From assembly GCF_014654675.1 (NCBI RefSeq), contig NZ_BNBC01000073.1:1-33299 (forward strand): a stretch of 33,299 bases of DNA. Reading direction: 5' to 3'. Origin of the DNA: Streptomyces spiralis. GTDB taxonomy: Bacteria; Actinomycetota; Actinomycetes; Streptomycetales; Streptomycetaceae. Positions 24,053 to 32,327 of this stretch are shown here, one piece after another (the first letter of the stretch is position 1; the number at the start of each line of letters is the position of its first letter). Under the pieces are notes generated by a model. It was not told the DNA's origin. It worked only from the letters and a program-made list of their open reading frames with translations, and did not search any database. The position numbers were made by a program, and so were the translations under genes.

Positions 24053-26013
24053 TGGCCCTGCCCTCCCCCAATCTCGACGACCGCCGCTTCCAGCAGTTCG
24101 TCGACGACGCCAAGCGCTACATCCAGCAGCGTGCCCCCGAGTGGACCGACCACAACGTCTCCGACCCCGGCGTCACCCTGGTCGAGACGGTCGCCCACAT
24201 GGCCGACCAGATCGTCTACCGGCTCAACCGGGTGCCGGAGAAGAACCATCTGGCGTTCCTGGACCTGGTGGGGATCACCCTGTTCCCGCCGAGCGCCGCC
24301 CGCACGGAGGTGACGCTCTGGCTGTCGGCGCCGCAGGAGGAGCCCGTGGCCGTGCCGGTCGCCACCGAGGTCGCCACCATGCGGACCGAGAGCGACGACG
24401 CGGTCGTCTTCGCCACCGAGCGGCACCTGACCATCCTCCCCTGCGAGTTGCGTCATCTGCTGGTGCAGCACAAGGGCGAGTCGCCGGTCGACCGGACGCA
24501 CGACCTGGGCGAGGCGGACAAGGACCTGCTGTGCTTCGCCGAGTCGCCCGACCCCGGCGACTGCATGCTGCTCGGCCTGTCCGCCGCCGTACCGCACTGC
24601 GCCGTCGTGCTGGACCTGGACAGCCGGGTGGACGGTGTCGGTGTGGACCCGCGCCAGCCCCCGCTGGTGTGGGAGGCGTGGACGGCGGACGGCTGGCAGC
24701 CCTGCGAGGTCGACCGGGACGGCACGGGTGGCCTCAACCGCCCGGGTGAGGTGGTCCTGCACGTGCCCGGCGGGCACGTGCTGTCGCGCAGCGCCGGTCA
24801 GGAGGCAGGCTGGCTGCGCTGCCGGGTCACCGAGCCGCTGCCGGGCCAGCCCTTCTACACCACCTCCCCGACGCTCCGCTCGGCGGAGGCCTTCACCATC
24901 GGTGGCACCACCGGTGCCGTGCACGCCGAGACGGTGCACGACGAGGCGCTGGGCGAGTCCACCGGGCTGCCCGGGCAGCGGCTGCGCCTGGCACACGCGC
25001 CCGTGGTGGGTGACGACCCGCCGGTGCTGCTGCAGACCGCCGAACACGACGGCTGGACCGACTGGCAGGTCGTCCCGCACTTCGCGGCCTCGGGACCGAA
25101 CGACCGGCACATCACCCTGGACGCCACGACCGGAGAGATCGCCTTCGGTCCGGCGGTACGCCAACCCGACGGCTCCCTGCGGCAGTACGGGATGGTCGCC
25201 CCGAAGGGGTCGCCGATCCGTGCCCGCCGCTACCGCATCGGCGGCGGCCGCGCCGGCAATGTGGCCCGGGGCGCCATACAGATCATGCGCAGCTCCATCC
25301 CGTACATCTCCGAGGTCGTCAACCGCGAGGCGGCGCGTGGCGGTGTGGACGGGGAGACCGTGGCCGAGGCGAAGGTCCGTGCACCGATCACACTGCGCGC
25401 CCAGGAGCGCGCGGTGACCCTGCGCGACTACGAGGAACTGGCCCGCCGTGCAGCACCGGAGACCGCCCGTATCACCTGTCTGGAGGGTGAGGAAGAGGAG
25501 CACGGGGCGTACGCCGTGCGGGTACTGGTGGTGCCGCAGGCGGTCCCGGACCCGGGCGGCCGGCTCCGCTTCGAGCAACTGGTGCCCGGCGACGCCCTGT
25601 TGAACCGGATCACCCGGTACCTGGACGAACGGCGGCTGATCGGTACGCGGCTGGCGGTGGGGCCGCCGTACTACCAGGGCGTCACGGTGGTGGCCACGGT
25701 GCACGCCTTCCGCGGTGTCGAGACCGAACGGGTGCGGCGGAAGGCGCACGACGCCCTCTACCGCCACCTCGACCCGCTCACCGGCGGTGCGGACGGCACC
25801 GGGTGGCCGTTCGGCCGGCCAGTTCAGTCCGGCGAGGTGTTCGCCGTGCTGCAGCGCGTACCGGGGGTGGAGCTGGTCGACCAGGTGGTGCTGCACCCCG
25901 CCGATCCGCTGACCGGCAAACGCGGCGAGGCGACCGACCGGATCGATCTGTCGCCGCCGTCGCTGGTGTTCTCCTTCGACCACCGGGTGCGCGTGATCGG
26001 GGACGACTCCTGA
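24052..26013 (+). CDS. cis11: Baseplate wedge protein, gp6/J-like (Afp11-like)
   Basis: 653 residues. The N-terminus (LDDRRFQQFVDDAKRYIQQRAPEWTDHNVSDPGVTLVE, read in parts) and the following MADQIVYRLNRVPEKNHLAFL are the hallmark of the large wedge protein of eCIS and of baseplate J-like families. The middle is beta-rich. The C-terminal half carries the gpJ-type core (APITLRAQERAVTLRDYEELA, AAPETARITCLEG, ERVRRKAHDALYRHLDPL, VFAVLQRVPGVELVDQV). It forms the ring of heterotrimeric wedges together with the next protein. It is coupled to both neighbours by TGATG overlaps. Confidence 0.95.
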   Translation: MALPSPNLDDRRFQQFVDDAKRYIQQRAPEWTDHNVSDPGVTLVETVAHMADQIVYRLNRVPEKNHLAFLDLVGITLFPPSAARTEVTLWLSAPQEEPVAVPVATEVATMRTESDDAVVFATERHLTILPCELRHLLVQHKGESPVDRTHDLGEADKDLLCFAESPDPGDCMLLGLSAAVPHCAVVLDLDSRVDGVGVDPRQPPLVWEAWTADGWQPCEVDRDGTGGLNRPGEVVLHVPGGHVLSRSAGQEAGWLRCRVTEPLPGQPFYTTSPTLRSAEAFTIGGTTGAVHAETVHDEALGESTGLPGQRLRLAHAPVVGDDPPVLLQTAEHDGWTDWQVVPHFAASGPNDRHITLDATTGEIAFGPAVRQPDGSLRQYGMVAPKGSPIRARRYRIGGGRAGNVARGAIQIMRSSIPYISEVVNREAARGGVDGETVAEAKVRAPITLRAQERAVTLRDYEELARRAAPETARITCLEGEEEEHGAYAVRVLVVPQAVPDPGGRLRFEQLVPGDALLNRITRYLDERRLIGTRLAVGPPYYQGVTVVATVHAFRGVETERVRRKAHDALYRHLDPLTGGADGTGWPFGRPVQSGEVFAVLQRVPGVELVDQVVLHPADPLTGKRGEATDRIDLSPPSLVFSFDHRVRVIGDDS

Positions 26014-26606
26014 TGCGCGGCTCCGTCGACGGTCTCGGTTCGTCCATGCCGATCGGGGCGATGCTGCCCAGCGTGTTCGCCGACGACGACCTCGCACAGC
26101 GGTTCGTCGCCGGGCTCGACGAGGTGATCGCGCCGCTGCTCAACGTGCTCGACTGCCTCGACAGCTACTTCCGGCCGTCCCTGGCCCCGCTCGACTTCGT
26201 GCAGTGGCTGGGCGGTTGGGTGGGGGCGGAAACGGACGGCACAGAACCGGAGCCGCGGCTGCGGGCCGCCGTGGCCGCCGCCGCGTATCTGCACCGGGTC
26301 CGCGGTACCCGGCACGGGCTGGCCGAGGCAGTGCGGCTCGCCTTCGGCGTGGAACCGGAGATCAGCGAGAGCGGGGCCGCCGCCTGGAGCGCCCGCCCGC
26401 TCGGCCCGGTACCAGGCGAACCCCGCCCCCGACTGCACGTGCGCCTCCAGCTGCCCGACCCGACTGCCGCGGACCTCCACCGCCTGAACGTCCTGGTGGC
26501 CGCCGCCCGGCCCGCCCACATGCCGTACACGGTCCAAGTGACCGCCGACGAACCTGCCCCACCGGCCCTGCGCGCCGGATCTGCCGAAAGGACACCGGAG
26601 AGATGA
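26013..26606 (+). CDS. cis12: Baseplate wedge protein, tail protein I-like (Afp12-like)
   Basis: 197 residues from ATG 26013, overlapping the previous stop. Features of the tail-protein-I family are MLPSVFADDDLAQRFVAGLDEVIAP, LDSYFRPSLAPLDFVQWLGGWVGA, RAAVAAAAYLHRVRGTRHGLAEAVRLAFG and a C-terminal beta part (RLHVRLQLPDPTAADLHRLNVLVAAARPAHMPY). It would pair with the gp6-like protein in the wedge. In particles with fibres this subunit carries the fibre contact, but no fibre gene is present here. The ATGA overlap couples it to the membrane-adaptor candidate. Confidence 0.9.
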   Translation: MRGSVDGLGSSMPIGAMLPSVFADDDLAQRFVAGLDEVIAPLLNVLDCLDSYFRPSLAPLDFVQWLGGWVGAETDGTEPEPRLRAAVAAAAYLHRVRGTRHGLAEAVRLAFGVEPEISESGAAAWSARPLGPVPGEPRPRLHVRLQLPDPTAADLHRLNVLVAAARPAHMPYTVQVTADEPAPPALRAGSAERTPER

Positions 26607-27976
26607 CGACCACCCAGAACTGCGCCGAATGCGGCACCCGCGCGGAACCGGGCCAGTCGTTCTGCGAGGCCTGCGGTGCAGTGCTGAGCTGGGGAGAACG
26701 GGAGCGGGCCGCGGCAGCGGCTGCCCGGGGCGGGGCCGGTACTTCGCACGCCACGCCCGGCGCGTCCGCGGCGGCTTCCGACGTGCGCGCCGTGGATGCC
26801 GTGGGGGGTTCCGGCGCAGTCGGCGCAGTCGGCGGTGACCCCGGTGAGACGCCCCCCGCGGCGTCACCGGTCGAACCCGCCGCCTCCGCCTCGCCGGACT
26901 CCTCCGACTCGTCACCGAACCGAGGCGGCGGTTCGGCGTCACCGGCGCCATCCAGGCCCGTCGGACCCGGTGACGCCTTCCCCGGCCTCACCGGCATCCT
27001 GGCCTCGGACGACACCGCGCCCACCGTGCCCGTCGCGCCCGCGCGCCCGGCATCGGACACCGGCGAAGCGGAGGGCATGACCACCCGTGCCCGCCGCCTG
27101 CTCGTCCCCGTCGGCGACCCCGAGCCCCGTTCCGAAGAACCCGCCTCCGTCGCCCCGGTGCTGCCCGGCCGCCCAATCCCCCAGCGCCCGCAGGCCGTAC
27201 GGGCTCCGGGCGAGGAAGCGGGTGCGCAGGGCGGGATCCCGTGCCCCTGGTGTGCGACACCCAACCGGCCCGATCGGCACTTCTGTGTCCGGTGTGCGCT
27301 GCCCATGGCCGGAGACGAGCAGGTCGCGTGGCGACTGCCCTGGTGGCGGCGGATCCTGGCCCGCGGCGATCGTGAGGCTCCGTGGGCGGGAGAGCGTCCA
27401 CGGCTGCGCCGCGCCTTCGACCACATCCTCGGGTGGGTGGGTGCGGCGGTTGTGCTGATCCTGCTGATCGTGCTGGTCGTCAACATCCCCAAGGGGGTCC
27501 AGGCGACCCGCGACCACTTCGCCAAGCGTGCGCCGGTCTCACCGGACCGCTGGGCCGCGTCCCGCTCCTACCCGGCGCACGCGCCCGAGTTGGCGTTCGA
27601 CAGGATCAGCAACACATGGTGGGGTCCCGGGGTTTCCCAGTCCGGACAGGGCCAGTGGCTCGAAGCGCGGTTCGACCAGCCCACCCGGCTGCTCGACCTG
27701 GTCATCACACCGGGAGAGTCGCCCCGGGCCGACAAGATCTCCCAATCGGCCCTGCCGCACCGCATCGAGGCCCGCATCACGCGGCCCAGCGGAAAGACCG
27801 AGACGCGTGACATCACCCTCGACCAGGGTGCGGGTCCTCAGCCGCGCGCCTTCCGGGTCGGCGAGGTCATCGCGGTCCGCTTCACCATCGAGTCCTCTTA
27901 CGGGATCTCCGCACAGAAGCAGGTGGCCGTCGCCGAAATCGAGTTCTTCGGTCCGTCGCACAGCGGCAGGACTTGA
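26603..27976 (+). CDS. Candidate membrane adaptor: zinc ribbons, transmembrane helix, discoidin-like outer domain (CisA-like)
   Basis: 457 residues, last gene of the coupled particle set. Residues 7-24 form a zinc ribbon (Cys7, Cys10, Cys21, Cys24). Residues 30-205 are low-complexity and presumably disordered. A second ribbon lies at Cys214, Cys217, Cys228 and Cys231. A tryptophan/arginine-rich juxtamembrane part (WRLPWWRRILARG) precedes one membrane helix at 275-295. Residues 318-452 form a beta-sandwich like the discoidin/F5-F8 C family (ELAFDRISNTWWGPG, WLEARFDQPTRLLDLVITPG, VAEIEFFG). Topology is most likely N-terminus inside, sandwich outside. A bitopic CIS-encoded protein named CisA has been reported in Streptomyces to link the cytoplasmic particle to the membrane and trigger contraction. 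This gene fits that role in order and topology, but identity should be checked by alignment. Confidence 0.85.
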   Translation: MTTTQNCAECGTRAEPGQSFCEACGAVLSWGERERAAAAAARGGAGTSHATPGASAAASDVRAVDAVGGSGAVGAVGGDPGETPPAASPVEPAASASPDSSDSSPNRGGGSASPAPSRPVGPGDAFPGLTGILASDDTAPTVPVAPARPASDTGEAEGMTTRARRLLVPVGDPEPRSEEPASVAPVLPGRPIPQRPQAVRAPGEEAGAQGGIPCPWCATPNRPDRHFCVRCALPMAGDEQVAWRLPWWRRILARGDREAPWAGERPRLRRAFDHILGWVGAAVVLILLIVLVVNIPKGVQATRDHFAKRAPVSPDRWAASRSYPAHAPELAFDRISNTWWGPGVSQSGQGQWLEARFDQPTRLLDLVITPGESPRADKISQSALPHRIEARITRPSGKTETRDITLDQGAGPQPRAFRVGEVIAVRFTIESSYGISAQKQVAVAEIEFFGPSHSGRT

Positions 27977-28202
27977 TCCGAGGCCACCTCCGACCGGGAC
28001 CACTGCTCCTGTTCCTGTTCCAACCCCGGGGAATCCGTCCTCGCCCTGGAAGGGGGCGCGGGCGGCCTCCCGTCGGTGGAGAGGTGCCCGTCCCCGCGAT
28101 GGGGGCTCCAAGGTCCTTGATCGTGGGGGCGGGCCGGGACGCACCGGGTTCGCAGGCGGCAGTCGACGACGGTCGACAGCCGCCTCGACATCGTCCTGCG
28201 AG

Positions 28203-28222
28203 GACCGGCGTCCGGGCCGGTC
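28203..28222. terminator. Stem-loop after the DUF4157 gene
   Basis: GACCGGC, GTCCGG loop, GCCGGTC: a perfect 7-bp stem beginning seven bases beyond the minus-strand stop at 28229. It may also end plus-strand transcription from the particle operon, whose last stop is about 230 bases away. There is no T-tract. Apart from this hairpin, the 252-base gap from 27977 shows nothing. Confidence 0.5.
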
Positions 28223-28228
28223 TCCGAG

Positions 28229-28840
28229 TCACTGCTCCGTATGCACCGGCACGGGGCCGGCCATCACACGCCTGGCGTTGTCTTCAGCCGCTCGCTCGAA
28301 GCGGTCCCCGGGGTCGCTGACGCGCAGTCCGCTGCCGTTGTCAGTGCCCGAGACCGGACCCTGGCGCTGCTGGATGACATGCGTCAACTCGTGCGCGAGG
28401 GTGTGCTTGTCCGTGCCCCCCGTGCCGATGACGACATGGCTGCCCGAGGTGTAGGCGCGCGCGCCGATTTCCTCCGCGGAGCGCTGCGCGGTGAGGCCGG
28501 AGTGGATCCTCACGTCGGAGAAGTCCGCGCCGAGCCGTGCCTCCATCTCTGCGCGGAGAGGCCCACTCAGAGGCGTTCCGCCTGAGCGCAGCACCTCGTG
28601 CACGGCCGAGCGCTGTACGGCTGGTGCATGCCCGCAGCCCTCGTCGTGACGGTGACGCTCTCCCTCCAGTGACCTGGCCACCGCCGCATTGCCTGCGAAC
28701 CGTTGGAGAGCAAGCACGTTGTCAGGGGTGATCATCCGGTCCGGACGGATGTTCATCGTGGCAGCAGCGTGGGACCCAGGCAGCGGCCGGGCTCGGGGTG
28801 CCGCTCTCGCGGCATCGCGGGAAAGTTCGTGCGAATGCAT
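28229..28840 (-). CDS. Stand-alone DUF4157 protein with eCIS cargo leader
   Basis: 203 residues from ATG 28840; GAGGGGA lies just upstream. Residues 43-58 (LALQRFAGNAAVARSL) are the leader shared with the two cargo candidates at 2219-3847 and 4121-5173. Residues 63-71 are HRHDEGCGH, similar to HGHGPGCGH in the second candidate, followed by PAVQRSAV. Residues about 78-195 are a DUF4157 domain: HEVLRSGGTPLSGPLR, MEARLGADFSDVRIHSG, ARAYTSGSHVVIG, the gluzincin-like motif His150-Glu-Leu-Thr-His154, and a downstream FERAAEDNA with a candidate third ligand, Glu183. DUF4157 is a known hallmark of eCIS-associated toxins. Here it is alone, without a C-terminal payload, so it could be a small effector or a processing protease for other cargo. 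Convergent to the particle operon. Confidence 0.88.
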   Translation of the reverse strand: MHSHELSRDAARAAPRARPLPGSHAAATMNIRPDRMITPDNVLALQRFAGNAAVARSLEGERHRHDEGCGHAPAVQRSAVHEVLRSGGTPLSGPLRAEMEARLGADFSDVRIHSGLTAQRSAEEIGARAYTSGSHVVIGTGGTDKHTLAHELTHVIQQRQGPVSGTDNGSGLRVSDPGDRFERAAEDNARRVMAGPVPVHTEQ

Positions 28841-28857
28841 GGGGTCCCCTCTGTCCT

Positions 28858-28888
28858 CGTGCTTCGGTCAAGCGGTGATCGAAGCACG
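28858..28888. promoter_or_regulatory. 9-bp inverted repeat upstream of the DUF4157 gene
   Basis: CGTGCTTCG (28858-28866) and CGAAGCACG (28880-28888) are perfect arms around 13 bases, beginning 18 bases upstream of the ATG at 28840. The dyad could be an operator or a 5' hairpin near the ribosome site. A terminator for the decayed permease further upstream is less likely, since about 150 bases separate them. Nothing else is seen up to 29038. Confidence 0.4.
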
Positions 28889-29038
28889 GGAGGCGCCGAG
28901 CCGGAAGGGCTGTCAGAGCAGCGGAGCAGGCCATTCATGGGTGCCCGTGAACACCGACGGCTGGTGCTGCCGGGACGCCGCCGCATCGGGTCGCTCCGCC
29001 ACGGCACCGTGACGCCGCGAGCTTTCCCGGCACACCTT

Positions 29039-29371
29039 TCAGGAGTGCAGAGCGTCGACGGGCTCCATGCGGGAGGCCCGAAGTGACGGGTGGAGACCGG
29101 CCAGTAGTCCGACGAGGGCTCCAGCGACCGGGGCTCCGAGAGCGAGACGGACGTCCAGGACCGGGGTCCACTGCCTGATGCCGGAGACGGCGACCACGAC
29201 GGCCATGCCCAGGGCGGCGCCGACGCCGCCGCCGAGAAGTCCGATGGTCGTCGGCTCCACCAGGAACAGTCCATTGACGTCGCCTTGCACCCCTTTGCGC
29301 GCCTTGGCCTGGTCGGCGGGTGCCAAGACGGTCAGGGCGTCTTCGGCGGACCACGACCGACCTTCGAGCCA
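29039..29371 (-). pseudogene. FtsX/MacB-type ABC permease C-terminal fragment with internal deletion
   Basis: The minus-strand frame reads as the end of a MacB-like permease (SAEDALTVLAPAD, GDVNGLFLV, then EPTTIGLLGGGVGAALG, WTPVLD, LVGLLAGLHPSLRASRMEPVDAL). In this family about 50 residues containing two membrane helices and the ERVGEIGLRRALGAT loop normally lie between the LFLV helix and the E(S/G)xxxGLLGG helix. Here they are joined directly, in frame. The N-terminal membrane helix and the periplasmic domain are also missing upstream. The product cannot be a working permease. Confidence 0.7.
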
Positions 29372-29451
29372 CTGTGATCGTTCTGTAACGGCTGTCGGGC
29401 GGCACTCTGCGCAGGACGGTCGCCCCATCCCGATTTGCTTAGACTGCCGAA

Positions 29452-30137
29452 GTGCCACGAGTTTTGCTTGTCGAAGATGACCAAGACGTTCGTGAGGCCC
29501 TTCGACTGGGCCTGCGGCATCAGGGGCACGAGGTCCTCGCCGTCGGAACGGGCGAAGAGGGCCTGGAACAGCTCCGCCAGTTCCATCCGACGTCGTCGTG
29601 CTCGATCTCATGTTGCCCGGCATGTCCGGCCTCGACGTTTGCCGGCGGATCAGGGCCCGCGACCAGGTGCTGATCATCATCGTGACGGCCAAGGGAGACG
29701 ACGTCGACGTGGTCGTCGGGCTGGAGGTGGGCGCGGACGACTATGTGGTCAAGCCCGTGGGGGCCCGGGTGATCGACGCGCGCATACGGGCCGTACTGCG
29801 CAGGCACGGCGTGTCGGTCCCGGACAGTGTCCGGCCCAGGGCGGAGTCGCATGGCGAGCTGGTCATCGACCGGGTCGGGCTCGTGGTGACCCACCGGGGA
29901 AAGCCTGTCGTGCTCTCCCCCTCCGAGCTTCGGCTGCTGCTGACCCTGTCGGCCTCGCCCGGCCAGGTGTTCAGCCGCCAGCAGCTGCTGGAAGCGGTCT
30001 GGGAGCACGACTACCACGGCGACATACGGCCCGTGGACGCCTGCGTGAAGCGATTGCGCGGCAAGCTCGGTGAGGGCAGGAATCCCCGGTACGTGCAGAC
30101 CGTACGCGGCTTCGGGTACCGTTTCGGCACCTCATGA
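29452..30137 (+). pseudogene. OmpR-family response regulator broken by a frameshift
   Basis: Starts at GTG 29452 (MPRVLLVEDDQDVREALRLGL). The frame is lost after LRQFHP at about 29590: one missing base turns the expected HPDVVVLDLMLPGMSG into HPTSSCS. The correct reading resumes at about 29592 in another frame and runs to 30137. Joined, it is a complete regulator of about 228 residues. The receiver has the acidic pair (EDD), the phospho-Asp in LDLMLPGMSG, the Thr of VTAKG and the Lys of VKPVGA. A winged-helix C-terminus follows (SPSELRLLLTL, DIRPVDACVKRLRGKLG, YVQTVRGFGYRF). The site is not a long single-base run. It precedes the kinase with an ATGA overlap, and no recombination signal is visible. 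Confidence 0.8.
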
Positions 30138-31724
30138 GCAGCCGGAGATCCGAGCGGGCACCAAAGGTCCCACGCGAAGGCGAGGCCATCGCGGCCGGGC
30201 GGGACGCCAGGCCGACGCGGTTCCTCGGGCGGTTCTGGGGCGAGTCCCGCTTCCGCTGCGGGGCCTGCGTCCGCGCCTGATGGCGGCCTTCGTGCTGGTG
30301 GCCATGGCCAGCGCCGGGGGAGCCGGCACCCTGGCCTTCCGGGAGGCGCGCACGGGGGTGCTGCAGCAGAGCCAGGACTCCGTCATCCAGCGGTTCCGGG
30401 CGAGCGTCGACGCCGTGGCCGTCTACACTCCCCCGGCGCCGGACCAGTCGCAGTTGCAATCGGCGGTGAACCAGGTACTCCACGCCAACCAGGCATCGGG
30501 GTGGCGGGTCATGGCCACGTACGGCGGCCTCCGCGCCTCCGCGCCAAGCGCCGACTTCGATAAGCTGAGCCCCGCACTGCGCCGGTCCGTGCAGGCCAAA
30601 CGGGCCGCGGTGTTCCAGCGGGTGAACGCCGACGGGCATCCCTGGCTCGTCGTCGGAATGCCGGTCACCTACACGACCGGCAAGGGCACGGAGTCCAGGC
30701 TCTCAGGGATGGTGATGTACCTGGTGGTGCCGCAGAACACCGAAGAGTCCTACGTCAGGGCGATGGTCAGCGGCATCGAGCACGCCACCCTGGTGGCCCT
30801 GTGCCTCGCCGTCGTCCTGGCGCTGCTCGCTTCGAGCGGCGTGCTCCGTCCCGTACGGGTGTTGCGCCGGGCGACGCGTCGGATGGCCGCGGGGCACCTC
30901 GACGTCCGGCTGGCCGTCACCGGCTCCGACGAACTGGCTGGAGCTCTCACGGTCCTTCAACGAGACAGCGGCCGAACTGGAGAGCAAGGTCGCCGAGTTG
31001 CGCCGCATGGAGGCCCAGGCCCGCCGCTTCGTGGCGGATGTGTCCCATGAGCTGCGCACACCGCTGGCGGCCCTGGCAGCGGTCACCGACGTGCTGGACG
31101 AGAACGCGCCGCGCCTGGACCAGGAGACCGGCGATGTGCTGCGGCTCGTCAGCGAGGGAACGGCCCGGCTGAGCGAGCTGGTGGAGGCCCTGATGGAGAT
31201 CTCCCGCTTCGACGCGGGAGCGGCGGACCTCAACGTGGACGAGGTCGACTTGGCCGAGTCCGTACAGCGCACTCTCGCCGCTCGGGGCTGGCAGGGCCAG
31301 GTGGAGACTCATCTGCCCCGACCGGGCATGCTCCGGGCGCGGGTGGATCCGCGCCGACTCGACGTGGTGATGGCCAACCTGGTCGGCAACGCGCTGCGGC
31401 ACGGGGCGCCGCCGGTACGGCTGACCATGGGCGTGCGCAAGGAACGAGCGGACGTGGCGTGGGCCGTCATCGAAGTGACCGACAGTGGACCGGGGATTCC
31501 CGAGGAAGCCATGCCGCACATATTCGAGCGTTTCTACAAGGCGAGCACATCATGGGCCAGGAGCGAGAGCAGCGGACCGGGCCTGGCCATCACGGCGGAG
31601 AACGTCCACCTGCACGGAGGACGCATCAGCGTCGAATGTGCCCGGGCGCGGTGCGGCGTTCACGGTCGAACTCTCCCTGCTCCGCGACGCCGCCGACGAC
31701 GCCACCGCGGGTGGTGCCCGGTGA
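30134..31724 (+). pseudogene. Sensor histidine kinase with multiple frameshifts
   Basis: ATG 30134 overlaps the regulator stop. Credible sequence runs to about 30250 in one frame, then in a second frame from RLMAAFVLVAMA (first membrane helix) through a sensor region and a second helix (ATLVALCLAVVLALL) plus HAMP (about 30270-30940). It then returns to the first frame at about 30942 (ELSRSFNETAAELESKVAELRR) for the HisKA box DVSHELRTPL and the ATPase boxes (NLVGNALRHG, DSGPGIPEE). A third shift near 31636 is needed to reach the natural end (GAAFTVELSLLRDAAD). The G2 box reads SSGPGLAI in place of GSGLGLAI. If translation instead starts at ATG 30280, the first shift is not needed. Two shifts remain in any case. 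Non-functional if the sequence is right. Confidence 0.8.
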
Positions 31725-32316
31725 AGGGCCCGCGCGTACCGGCGCTGCTGGTCGGCTCGCGGCCGCGTTCCCCCTTGCGGCGTGCGGCGCCCCCCGGTCC
31801 GAAGTCATCGAGGCCGGCGCACCGGCGAGCGGCATGCGCTCCTTCAGTCCGACGCCCCCGGAGCCCACCAGCATCTCCCTGTATTTCCTGCACGAGGGAC
31901 GTCTGACGCCCTCCCCCCGCCGCATCGGTGACGCAGGGCACTTCAGGGCCGTGGTGCGCCTGCTGTTCGACGGACCGACCCCGAGCGAGGCCGCCACGGC
32001 CACCGCGGAGTTGCCCCGCCTGACCGGTACACCGGACGTGGTGATCGACGACGACGGCACCTTCTCCGTCCAGCTCCCCGAAAATGTCCCTCCTCTCAGC
32101 CACCTGGCCATGCTGCAGTTGGCGTGCACGATGGCCCATGTGGCGTGGCCGCTCACCGCGCTGCCGGCGGACGCGTCATGGAAGGCCGACTCCACGGTTC
32201 CCACCGGCACCGCACAACGCGCCCCCGCACACACACTCGTCCATGTGCGCGGGAACGGATGGACGATGACGCAGTCGGCCGCCTCGTACCCTGGTCCCGC
32301 CCCATTCCCGCCGTAG
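31721..32316 (+). pseudogene. Lipoprotein (GerMN-like) with a frameshift in the signal peptide
   Basis: GTG 31721 overlaps the kinase stop (GTGA). The first residues, VKGPRVPALLVG, begin a signal peptide, but one base is missing near 31756. The rest (LAAAFPLAACGAP, with lipobox LAAC) is in another frame, which then stays open to 32316. The mature part (ISLYFLHEGRLTPSPRRIG, VRLLFDGPTPSEA) resembles the GerMN-type domain of actinobacterial lipoproteins encoded after two-component genes. Like its two upstream partners it appears inactivated. Its stop lies 11 bases from the end of the convergent TPR gene. Confidence 0.7.
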
Positions 32317-32327
32317 TCAACGGGCGG

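Noticed and set aside
21391..26097. Very long minus-strand open frames opposite the spike and wedge genes (over 700 codons each)
   Set aside because: They mirror the third-position GC bias of the plus-strand genes, have no domain pattern, and their composition is His/Gly/Arg-rich as expected from antisense frames.
29452..31724. Two-component genes as intact regulators of the injection system
   Set aside because: Both contain frameshifts at sites that are not long single-base runs, so they are treated as pseudogenes.
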